64,000 nt of DNA from Lumbricus rubellus. Lineage: Eukaryota; Annelida; Clitellata; Crassiclitellata; Lumbricidae. Positions 25,561 through 37,500 of the stretch are shown here, one piece after another; the first letter of the stretch is position 1, and each line of letters begins with the position of its first letter. The stretch lies in contig OX243816.1 in the NCBI GenBank assembly GCA_945859605.1, positions 32,679,175 to 32,743,174 of the forward strand. The letters run 5' to 3'. The notes below the pieces were generated by a model. That model was given only the letters and a program-made list of their open reading frames with translations. It had not been told where the DNA came from and ran no database searches. Made by a program: the position numbers and the translations under genes.

Positions 25561-28500
25561 ACTGGTGGCATTTATGTAGCTGCTTGCTTTACTCCCGGCC
25601 ATGTGTTTCAAATTTGTAGGCCTAATTGAAAATATTTCCGCGTTGGTCACTCACCGACTGCTGGCCGGCTCGTAAGTCTTTGGCGTTTCCTTGTGCATTC
25701 GACTGTAGGCCAAGAGTAGCGCCATCTTCAGAAACATAATATTACTGCAATATTAGCACAAGGCATCAAACGCCACATCTATCACATCTCAGTAACTATC
25801 CAACCCAAAAAAGCATAGCCTATAGCCATGTGTAGATGTATAGGTCAGTGGTCAGTGTTCAGTGTTTAATCTAAGCATCTCTGCATGGGGGAAAGTTCTT
25901 GGCAAATTTGAAGAGAAATACAAAAAAGGTAATGCGATATAGAAGTATAGAATTTTAGTAGGCCTTTGTCTCTCCCTTTGACATGTTAAGGGATAGGCCT
26001 GCCTTAACTTAAGAGCACTATCATCGTGCCTGGTCTTGTAAATTATGTGCCCACCTGAATATAACCGTCAGGACTTAGTCGACATTTCTTCATGTAACCT
26101 TTTCCATATTTGCAGACGAGAACGTGCAGGTCAATATCACTCGACTACAACGCAAGACATTCATCCTCAATTATTAAGTATTTGTTTCGGTTCAAGAGCT
26201 AAGAGATCGCTTTAATGAGTCGCCTCACAATCAGAAACATGAGAGTAAATCACTAACACTGTCACTACCACAACCACCACTACCGCCGCCGCCACCACCA
26301 CCACCAACACGTCCACCACCACCAACATTAACAGCAGCAACAACACTACAGCTGTACAAATTATTGTCTATTGATGCAGAAACAACAGTAATTCTTTTCA
26401 TTGTTGTTTTTTAATTAATAATCGGTTGTAATGATTTCAGAACATCTCTTGGCATAAAAAATATTCTAGCTTATTTAACACTGCTTGCAACAAGAAATAT
26501 GATTTGCTAAAGTAAGAATATTCTTTAGTTGACTGCCACCGTCTATCAGCACGCAAATAGCCTAGCAGCCTGCATAAGAGATAAACAGCATAAAAATTAT
26601 GCAATGTCAGATAAAATTCTAATTATAAACATTCTCAAACTTGCAGCACAATTCCACAATTTTTACATGGTAGGGTATTGTTGCGACTTACAATATCCTG
26701 GATGGTTTTAACGGCGTCTGCGATCGCGTTTTCCATTCCATCCAAATTCCAGACCAACCTAGAGAGCATTGTGTAAAAAAGTATTTGCATATTATCTGAA
26801 TAATACTCTATTATACTCTTATTATAATTGTCACACATACATATCTTATTATAATACTCTGTTACTCTACTCTATTGCAAATATTGACTTGCAATTTAGC
26901 ATTAAAATGGCGACGCTCATAGATTCAGCGGCGCTACAAACCCATGTTTGTGCTGTAACAGACATATAAGAATGATAGTCTTCTCAGGTGTTTGCGAAAC
27001 AGAGGGAAAAGGGAGGCTGCGAAGCTCAAGTCGAATTCCTGCGGAAGTCGGTTCGAGCTATCGAGGGATCATGCAAACACAAGCAAAGCTCCAGGATTGG
27101 GCAGTAGCACCGTGCACGCTTAACCAGAAGGCCATTGGTGGCCGAGCAGAGAGTGGAGTGACCAGGAATGACCGAGGAGGGCATCAGCGAGTGCGGATCA
27201 CGGTCAGCGCCTGGGTTGGCCGCGACTCCTGTCGTGGTTAAATGTTATTTTTACAGTGGCTGCTCTTATAAGAGTTGTAGAATGCAGACTATTCCTGGAC
27301 AGCTCAGATATAGGATATTATAGTATGGACCGTAACAGTAAGCTAAGAGAATTCCCGCAAAAGATGCATTGGCTATGCGCAAGACAGTAGAAGCTTCGTT
27401 TGGATAATTAAAAATCCGTTAGGCCTATATGTTATCTCATGCCATAGGCTACCTGATTTTATATCGATGTGGCAGCCCAGGGTATGTTATGCTACAATCC
27501 TTTCATTGAGTCTCAACTCTCAACTCTACACTAAAGCTAACATCGCTTATTTTGTTGTTGTCTCGACTTACCTCTGTGGTGTAGGCAACGACCTTGGTGG
27601 TCTCTCAGGATCTCGAACTACGTCACCATTTACGTAGCGCTCGTAAAGCATGAGATATTCATTCAACGACAGGAAAATCTGGAACGTTACGCATGATATC
27701 ATGAATAATATTGTTGTCCAATCAGAGAACCGGTTTCTGCTTCAAGAAGTCATCTCGATAAAATAATTAAAACCAGTCTAGGAGGTTCGAACATTTCAGC
27801 TATCCTGTGAAGCCCCTCCAATGCGCATTATTAGTTGTCCTGATATATAGCCTAAGCTTAAAATTGTTTTTTTGGGCGCGCTGGAGTCGGGAGCGCCTTT
27901 GAGTAGTTTTTAACTGGAAGGAACGATATGTAAATGTCGAGTGAATGAATGAACGAATAGCCTACATGCGTACACATAATTGTCACACATACATACATTA
28001 TGATACATAGGCCTATGCATAAACATTCGACACTGATAATTGCATTAGTCCATTAATGGTGTGACTGGTTTCATCACCTTTACTAGTCTTGTAATCCAAC
28101 CTATTTTATCTTTCATCGGAAACGCAACTTGTGACTTACATGTATCTTACTCAGAGGCGTAGCGACCGCCCTCCGTACCCTCCGACCGAAGGGGGCCCCC
28201 GAAAGGAAGGGGCCCCTAAAGTCACCAAAAAATGAATGGTATAACGGTGATTGTCATTTTATTGAAGTCATTGCTCAATCCATGTGGGATTTATTGACAA
28301 AACCGTGATGTAAATACGGAATTATTCGTTGCAGGCCTATACATATGATATGAACCCTGTTTGCATAAAATAAATGCCGTGTTTCGGTGTCTTCATTGTA
28401 AGGAGCTACGCCGCCCTAGACTTAGGCCTATGTTCGGAGGGGGCCACGTTCTTTGTTGCTACGGCCCTTCTTACTGACTATTTTGTGATCGCCCTAGATG

Positions 28501-31500
28501 AAGTAATCTTCCGATTCATTTAACTTATTCAAAATTCGCTTTTTAAACCTATTAACAGACAGTCTTTTGAACCGTATGTAGACTCTAATATCTATTTTTA
28601 AAATTTAAAATTTATTAATTAAATTTTTTTAAAAACTAGTTCATGTCTTTTACTGTCGACGGGTGATCCTATATAAACAGACGAATAAAAATGTTAATAG
28701 TAAAAAAACTATCGATGAATAATGACAGAGCCGAAATTGCACATAAACACTAAACTTTATGAGTCATACACTTTATATTCCTGATTTTTTCCCCACAGTG
28801 TTACACTAACCATGGCGTCCAAGACACTGTGCTCGATGTTGGACCCGCAGTAGGCATTGGCAAAGGTGATAGAGGTGAAGCCCTTGTCAAACCACCTGTA
28901 AGAATAAGTAGACATACATGTATCAGCTCGATCCTGAGGTGCTTAGTTCACGGATCCCATAATTTTAATTAATTTTGGAATTAATGAATCAATAAATTAC
29001 TGAATTAATGAAATAATGAATTATGGAATATATGAACTAATGAATTAATAAATTACGGAATTAAGGAATATAGGAATAAATGAATTAGTGGATCAATGAA
29101 TTGGTGAATTGATGAATTAATGAATTGATGAATTACTGAATTATTGAATCAATGAATGAATCAGTGAGGCAATGAAACAATGGTTTGATGAATTAAGGGG
29201 TTAAAGAATCAATCAACCAATGAATCAATGAATCAATGAATTAATGACTAATTCGCTCACAAACTCATTGATTAATAAATGAAACAAAACAATTAATTCT
29301 GACTGAGAAGGAATCTAATATATATATATATATATATATGTTACAGTCAATGTGTACAATCAGTCATTGTATACAATGACTAACATTTTCAGCCAGTTGA
29401 CACAATGACTGATTCGGTCAGGCATTGTATACAATGACTAAAAAAACCAGCGATTTTACACAATGACTGAAAATTTATGGTCCTTATTGTACACTTTGAC
29501 TGATTCAAGTTAGGAGGTGTGTTGATAATTATTGTAGTGTCTGCGACGGCGAGTGGGGCTAGGCGGAATAATAATAGGAACTTGAGTCGGTGTGAGGAGG
29601 TGTGTTGATAATTATTGTAGTGTCTGCGACGGCGGGTGGGGCTAGGCGGAATAATAATAGGAACTTGAGTCGGTGTGAGGAGGTGTGTTGATAATTATTG
29701 TAGTGTCGGCGGAAGATGTCGACGAGTTGGTAAGCGACCTCCGCAGCTCGTTTTGAAGATAGAGGGCGGAGGACGCAAAACTTGGTAAGATGGTCCTGAT
29801 AAACCATTATCCATTTGTGATTCCCATTCGGCATCGATTGCATGTCAATTAGGTCCACTTGTCCACGGGAGCCATAGTCGTTACTCAGGATTGGTCTAAC
29901 AACGACTCCTTTGACTGCTGGACGTTTACGTTTCTTTGCGCACTCTATACAAAGTGACTTGTACATTTCGATGACTTCACGTGTAGGCCTAATGTTAGCG
30001 TATTTAACGGACAAAACTTTCATCATCTTGTCTCTTCCACCGTGTCCTGTAGAAACGTGAACGCGCTTGATAATGTCATAAATGTCATCGTTGTGAGCGA
30101 AATAAACGACATCGTCCCCTTCGTCCTTTTTCTTTCTGATTAGCTTTTCGACATCACCGCAAATCAGAATCTGGTACCGTTTCAGTAGATAATACTGCCT
30201 CCAAGTCTTTGAGGTCCCTGTTTCTTTTTCTGCTTCTTTCACTTCGTCAACTAAAGTGAAATACTCATCTTTAGGAATCAAGACAGATTTCTTATCGCCG
30301 GTGTGCAGATGTACTAACCTCTCCTTGAATTGAATTCCTATTATTATTCCGCCTAGCCCCACCCGCCGTCGCAGACACAACAATAATTATCAACACACCT
30401 CCTCACACCGACTCAAGTTCCTATTATTATTCCGCCTAGCCCCACTCGCCGTCGCAGACACTACAATAATTATCAACACACCTCCTAACTTGAATCAGTC
30501 AAAGTGTACAATAAGGACCATAAATTTTCAGTCATTGTGTAAAATCGCTGGTTTTTTTAGTCATTGTATACAATGCCTGACCGAATCAGTCATTGTGTCA
30601 ACTGGCTGAAAATGTTAGTCATTGTATACAATGACTGATTGTACACATTGACTGTAACATATATATATATATATATATATACCGGGTGGCGCATAAAAAA
30701 CGTCCCCAAACTTTGTTAATCTGGCAAAGATCTAATTTCAGAGATATCAAATATTAATTTACACCAAAATGTTAAGCAATCATTTCTGTGCACACATGTC
30801 AAATTTCAAGAGAGTATGTTTATTATATCACACTCTGCGGCAAGGTTATAACGTCGTACCTGTTAAAATATTTTGCACAAAACTACGTCATTTATTTTGC
30901 CGCGAACGAAAGTCTTCAATTGCGCCAGTAAGACTTTATCATGAGACTAGTCGTTTCTTTAAACAAATTTAATGGCATCTGCTGGAGTTTCGATGCACGG
31001 TAAAACACACATCATCGTCATTGATCCTCGGAAAACCAAAGTCAATGGAGAGTAGGCCTATTACATTGGCTTGTTACGCGATAAGCTCATTCCCGAACGT
31101 CGTATAGGCCTAGTACGTAGACTCAATCCTGATGACAATTAGGCCTACATCTTTCAACAAGACAGTGCTCCTTCACATCGTTGCAGATTGGATCAGCAAT
31201 TTCTTCAAGCAAACATCCCTGATTTTATCCACAGTGATGCCTGGCCTCCAAACTCTCCCGATCTAAATCCTATGGTCTACTTATGCATGGAGCGCCCCAA
31301 AGGAGATTGTGTAATGTGTATGCTGGTTGCAGAAAATTGTTTCTAAAATTAATGCTGACGAACTTAAGCAGGTCGTTGAAGTAAAAAATTAATGGTCTCT
31401 ATTAGACGACACACAAATAGGCCTACAGAAGTCAACAGGACAGTGGAAATAGCGTTTAAGGGTCGTTACAAGAGAAAGCGGAGGATCAATCAAACATTTT

Positions 31501-34500
31501 CTAGCGTAAAACATCATCATTAAACAACTGTGCAAAATTTTGGCCATGGGTCATACAGTTCTAACAACAATTTCTCTCAAACGGTTGAGTATTTTTAGCT
31601 AAAATTTGGCTGTGTTGTACAAATATGAATTATGATTAGTTTGATATACTATGATTTAGTTTATCTTTAAAATTGTTTAATTGCCAGCCTGCCAGGTTAA
31701 CAACGTTTGGGAACGTTTTTAATGACGTAGGTTTGTGCAAAATATTTTAACAGGTACGACGTTATAACCTTGCCGCAGAGTGTGATATAATAAACGTACT
31801 CTCTTGAAATTTGACATGTGTGCACAGAAATGATTGCTTAACATTTTGGTGTAAATTAATATTTGATATCTCTTAAATTAGATCTTTGCCCGATTAACAA
31901 AGTTTGGGGACGTTTTTTATGCGCCACCCGGTATATTAAAACACACAAAGTAGAACTGACCGGTCATTGCCATTTCCCGTCATAAGAATCCGAACCATAT
32001 CATCTGCATCCTGTAAAATAAACAATGGTTATGTAATGAGGACATTATTCTATATTATAGCACCTCTACAGTGGCACAGTCAACAGTTTACAAGGGAAAT
32101 GGCTAGTGAGTCAGCAATTAATTATCTTTCCAGATTTAACTTAAAGGCCGTTTTTGTGTAAGTACATGTATGGCCTGTATAGGTAGAAAAATTAGCCTTT
32201 TGAGTGCCTTTTCAGTTTCTCACTTTTGCATGCATGGCAAGATGGCAACCAAGTGAAAACATTTGCCACAGACTATCTCTTAGAAACGTGAGAAATTCGC
32301 ACACAGAAACACCGTTCACATTTTTAATTAGACACTTCCGTCGCTCTGATCTTTCAGAGTAATTTCGAATCTTTGAATTATTGTTAACCTCACAGCAACC
32401 AAAGGGCAAAATAGTGTCAGCCTCGAAATAGCTGCATACATCTCAGTCTAAGTTTGGCCCCCAAATTCGTATGGGAACAAAGCCGATTACACTTCCAGGG
32501 TTCAATGAACTTCAATCTTTAAACACAATCCATCTTAGTTACAAGAGCAGCAGCTGTTGAATTTGACTTTAAAATGAGCAGATTGAAATGAATATGTTTT
32601 GAAGGAGAAGTAGAAGAAGAAGAAGGTGATGATGATTGATTATGATGATGATGATGATGACGATAACGATGACGATGATGATGACAATGATTAAATCTTT
32701 TCCTCGTTATTCTTCTCCGTTCATATGCCTTTCCATCTTCTCCTCGTCATCTTCCATGCACCTCTTACTCTAATTCCTCCTATTCCTCCTTTTCCTTCCT
32801 CCTTTTCTTCTTCTGCAGTTTCTCCCCTCTTTGCATGTTCCTCTACCTCCTGTGCCCAACCAGCTTTTTCAAACTTTCCATTTATTCATCAGTTCCTTGT
32901 CTTCCATCTCCTCCTTCTCCTCCTTCGCCTCCACCTCTTCCTCCTCGGTGCATGTTTCTCTTTATCCCCGTTTCATCTTCCTCTATTTACATTCCCCTAA
33001 CCTCTCTATTCCTCTTCCTCGTATTCTGTTTCCATCTTCTTCTTCTTCCACCTACCCAACTCATCCTATTCCTCAACCGTTCTTTTCAAATTTCTTTATT
33101 ACGATTCGTCTTACAAATTCTTTCACTTACTGCTACTGCTTCCCTCCAATTCATCCTATTCATTTCTTCCCCTCCTCATCGTCCTCGACTCCTTGTTCAA
33201 TTCCTTTCATCGTCCTTGTCCTTTCATCGTCCTTGTCCTATTCCTTTCATCGTCCTTGTCCTATTCCTTTCATCGTCCTTGTCCTATTCCTTTCATCGTC
33301 CTTGTCCTATTCCTTTCATCGTCCTTGTCCTATTCCTTTCATCGTCCTTGTCCTATTCCTTTCATTGTCCTTGTCCTATTCCTTTCATTGTCCTTGTCCT
33401 ATTTCGTTCATCGTCCTTGTCCTATTCCTTTTTCATCGTCCTTGTCCTATTCCTTTTTCATCGTCCTTGTCCTATTCCTTTCATCGTCCTTGTCCTAACT
33501 TCTATTCCTTTCATCGTCCTTGTCCTGTTCCTTTCATCGTCCTTGTCCTATTCCTTTCATCGTCCTTGTCCTATTCTTTTCATCGTCCTTGTCCTGTTCC
33601 TTTCATCGTCCTTGTCCTATTTCTTTCATCGTCCTTGTCCTATTCCTTTCATCGTCCTTGTCCTATTTCTTTTTCATCGTCCTTGTCCTATTCCTTTCAT
33701 CGTCCTTGTCCTAACTTCTATTCCTTTCATCGTCCTTGTCCTGTTCCTTTCATCGTCCTTGTCCTATTCCTTTCATCGTCCTTGTCCTATTCTTTTCATC
33801 GTCCTTGTCCTGTTCCTTTCATCGTCCTTGTCCTATTTCTTTCATCGTCCTTGTCCTATTCCTTTCATCGTCCTTGTCCTATTTCTTTTTCATCGTCCTT
33901 GTCCTATTCCTTTTTCATCGTCCTTGTCCTATTTCTTTCATCGTCCTTGTCCTATTCCTTTCATTGTCCTTGTCCTATTCCTTTCATTGTCCTTGTCCTG
34001 TTTCTTTCATCGTCCTTGTCCTATTCCTTTCATCGTCCTTGTCCTATTCCTTTCATCGTCCTTGTCCTATGCCTTTCATCGTCCTTGTCCTATTCCTTTC
34101 ATCGTCCTTGTCCTATTCCTTTCATCGTCCTTGTCCTATTCCTTTAATCGTCCTTGTCCTATACCTTTCATCGTCCTTGTCCTATTCCTTTAATCGTCCT
34201 TGTCCTATTCCTTTCATCGTCCTTGTCCTATGCCTTTTATCGTCCTTGTCCTATTCCTTTTATCGTCCTAGTCCTTTTCCTTTCTCACCTTCGGCACTCG
34301 GTCGTCAAGCACCGCTACGAACATTGACTTCTCTATTGCATCCAGCGTCTCCTTGTTCTTCTCCGCCAGTTCTAAACGTTGCTATAAATTGAACAGGAAC
34401 ACATAATGTAGGCCTACATGTAGGTCAACATAATTATTCAGTTAATGGTTCTGATTGCGACAGTCAGGCTGCTGTTATAGTTTTAATAATTGCACTAATC

Positions 34501-37500
34501 ATTGGCCGACGTATAGGTCCAATGCTATAGAGGCCCACAATCTTGTGAATTTAAAAAAATAACGGAATGACAGAACTGCAAATCTATCTCTTGTTCATTC
34601 ATACATTCATTCACTTCAAGAATTTATATAGCGCCCCTTCAAGAAGCCCACTCAGAGGCGTTCCCAGTCTAACCAAGGTGATATAAAGAAAAGTAAAAGG
34701 AGTCTGTAAAAACACAAATGAGTCAACCATATGTAAGAGGCGCATCTCCAACGAGAGGCTATTCGTCCAGACAGATGGACCTGCAACTAACTATGTAGGC
34801 CTTACCTAACTGCAAGGAGTTCATTCCTCGCAAACTCAGATAAACATTTTATGATTAGGCTACGTTAGAATCGTGCAATCTGTAGCTTTCCAAGTAGATT
34901 ACCGTATACCTGCGCTACAAGCCTACAAAAGGAAGCATGTCTGTTGTCTAATTGTCTATACTGCATCGGCTAACGTAGTAGCGTAGACAAGGGGAGGCTT
35001 AGGGGTTTAAAAAACCAATGGCTTAGCCTTAAGAAAAAGTTTTTAAAAAGGTTATTTGTCCTCTTAAATAAGAAAGAACAAAACAATTGTTTGTATAGTA
35101 ACAATTGTTTTTCTTACTTTATTCCCTTTGCTGCTTTATTCCCGTTTTATTTATTGTACTACTGTTGGGTTGGTGTCAGGAAGGGCATCCGACCAGGTCA
35201 TAACCCCCCCCCCTCCATCATAAATGCCTGGCTACTCCACCGACACGCCCTAACCGGCGTAACCGCACTTGCTCATCTCACTGTACAGTGTATATGATTG
35301 ACCATTACTTTGAAGAATATATGGCTAAATTTTAGAAGAATATGTTCTAAAGTCCCAGCTACACGACTGAATTAGGCCTACTGCAGCCTACCTTGGCCCA
35401 AACTGATCGATTTTGTCCAGTTAAGGCAGCCACTGGCAAATCTTGCGTCAACGCTGAAACAAACAAATTCCGCCGTTAGTTTGTGCTACACGTAAAATCA
35501 ATCACACTTATTCAAATAGAAGAAAAGACATTACTTTAATTCGACTGTAAAGGTTTTAATTAGGGCTGTTGATTTAATCGCGTTAACGCGTGCGATTAAC
35601 GCGTTAAAAAATTTGCGATTAAAAATTTTAACGCATTAATCGTACGCGTTAATTGGATTTGATTAAAATGGAATCAGTGGAAAAGCTCGTTTTAAATTAA
35701 AGGCTCATACTTAAAACTAGTGATATATTCGTTGGCAAAATTCCCCCAAAATTGAGTGTTATCGTAGCAGTTCTTTGCTCAATTAGGCCTATCGCCTGCA
35801 TGCGAATCGAAACATGCGTTAAACGCTAACGATGAGCCGTTGACATCGGCCGCATCGCATCGTCCACTAAGGTTGTTCCCGTCAGACTACGTTGGTTGAA
35901 CTCCATGAGATGGCAAGAACAATGGATCCAGGTTTCAAATGCTAAATATTTACAGAAAGGACAACTGGGATGAGGTTGGGCAAGAACCGCAACCTCGAGT
36001 GAAAAATTGTGGCTAAATACTGAGGTTCAATATAGGCCTAGTAGACCTATTGTTGTTGATTAATAAGAGCTAGCATCCCTTGAACCGACCAAAGTAAATA
36101 AACTGGTCTGCCTATACAATTGGCTGAAGAAATAATTAATTTTGATAGTCAGAAAACGGTTGTCTAATTTCATTTAGGCTAGGACTATATCATTTTAAGT
36201 AAAGGTGGCTCAAATGGGGAAAAATAAATAACGGATTTTGAGTTGCTGACTGATTTGAATAGTGTTTCAATTCTGTCTGTCATACAAAACTGTTCAATAA
36301 ACTAAATGCAGAAATTCAATAGGCCTAATTAGCCATAGGTTATTGAATATATTTGCAAAAGAAAGAATGCATTCAGTCATTAAAATTATATGCTTCAGGG
36401 TCCTTAGAAAATAGTAAGATTAATATATTTGACGGAAATGTATTGCGATTAATTTGCCGTTAATTGCGATTAAAAAAATTAATCGCGCGATTAATTTCGA
36501 TTAAAATTTTTAATCGAACAACAGCCCTAGTTTTAATAATATCATTCCGTATTAAAATATGATCGAAAATCGCAGCAAATTCACGAACTGGAAATCTGCA
36601 CGTCGCCAATTAATTATTCGGGATTTATTTTTGTTTCCGGCAGAAGTAGAATCTGAACACCTCCACCACAGGCGTACGAGGCAGGTCCAGAGGGAGCAAA
36701 TGCCGCCCCCCAAATTTCGGGAAAGTCTGTTTTTCGGGCAGGCAGACCCGGGAAAATATAGGTGGAAACTAAAAATAGTATCTTTCAAGAGATTTCAACC
36801 CGATGACTAAAAACAAAAAAGTCGTCAACAATAGTATTTCCCACCACGAGATTGATTTTTCGGGCAGAAGAAAACCTTTGACCCCCCACCGCTGAAATCT
36901 CCCGTACGCCTATGCCCCTCACTACCGAAATTTTCCATAACCTATAGCCTATGGTCTATTGCCGTCTATATGCCTACAGCACGTGCTTACCGCTCGACCA
37001 ACGTTGAGTTTTCTTTTGAACCGTTGCAAATACCAGTAGTGTAGGCATAGGCATAATTAGGCCCTATGTGAATAAAACTTACTGTCAGCTTCGTCGCAGA
37101 TTCGTTTCAGTTGTATTTTCAGTTCTTCCGCAGTCAATGGAAGAGCGTTTCCTTCTTTGTCCTTACCGTCCACGTCCAATCGAAAGTACAACCCGTTTCT
37201 GTCATGGAAAAATCGCAGATTTAGTTTTCAAGTACCGTAGGGGTCTAATTATTGTCTGCATCCTAGTTTGTTGAGCATTCGTTCGTTGATTCGTTAAGTA
37301 GGCCTAGGCCTATTCATTCGCCGTTGTTTCAAAAGACCGTTCGGCCGCACTTCGGCGTCTTTTTTTAAATTAGCGCCTAATATTGGACATAAAATACTCT
37401 TGTTATTGTAATGCACAGCACTTCCAAATTACTTTGTAGTAGGCCTAACCGGGGCATCTTAAGCTCAGATTAGGTAGCCAAATTGGGTTAGTGGTTTTGA

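Noticed and set aside
26948..27241. 97-codon plus-strand frame
   Set aside because: Lies in a CPT1-like intron and has no recognisable motif.
28150..28470. GC-rich block with GAGGCGTAGCG and GGAGGGGGCC words that looked like a foldback element
   Set aside because: Inverted similarity between its ends is too weak to define termini by eye.
33201..34277. CRISPR-like regular array
   Set aside because: Units are contiguous with no unique spacers, in a eukaryotic intron.
32831..34392. Frames of 218-452 codons rich in IPFIVLVLFLSSSLSYSFHR-type repeats
   Set aside because: Produced by a 23-bp minisatellite inside a CPT1-like intron; all three plus frames are open equally, and the opposite strand holds the real exon beside it.
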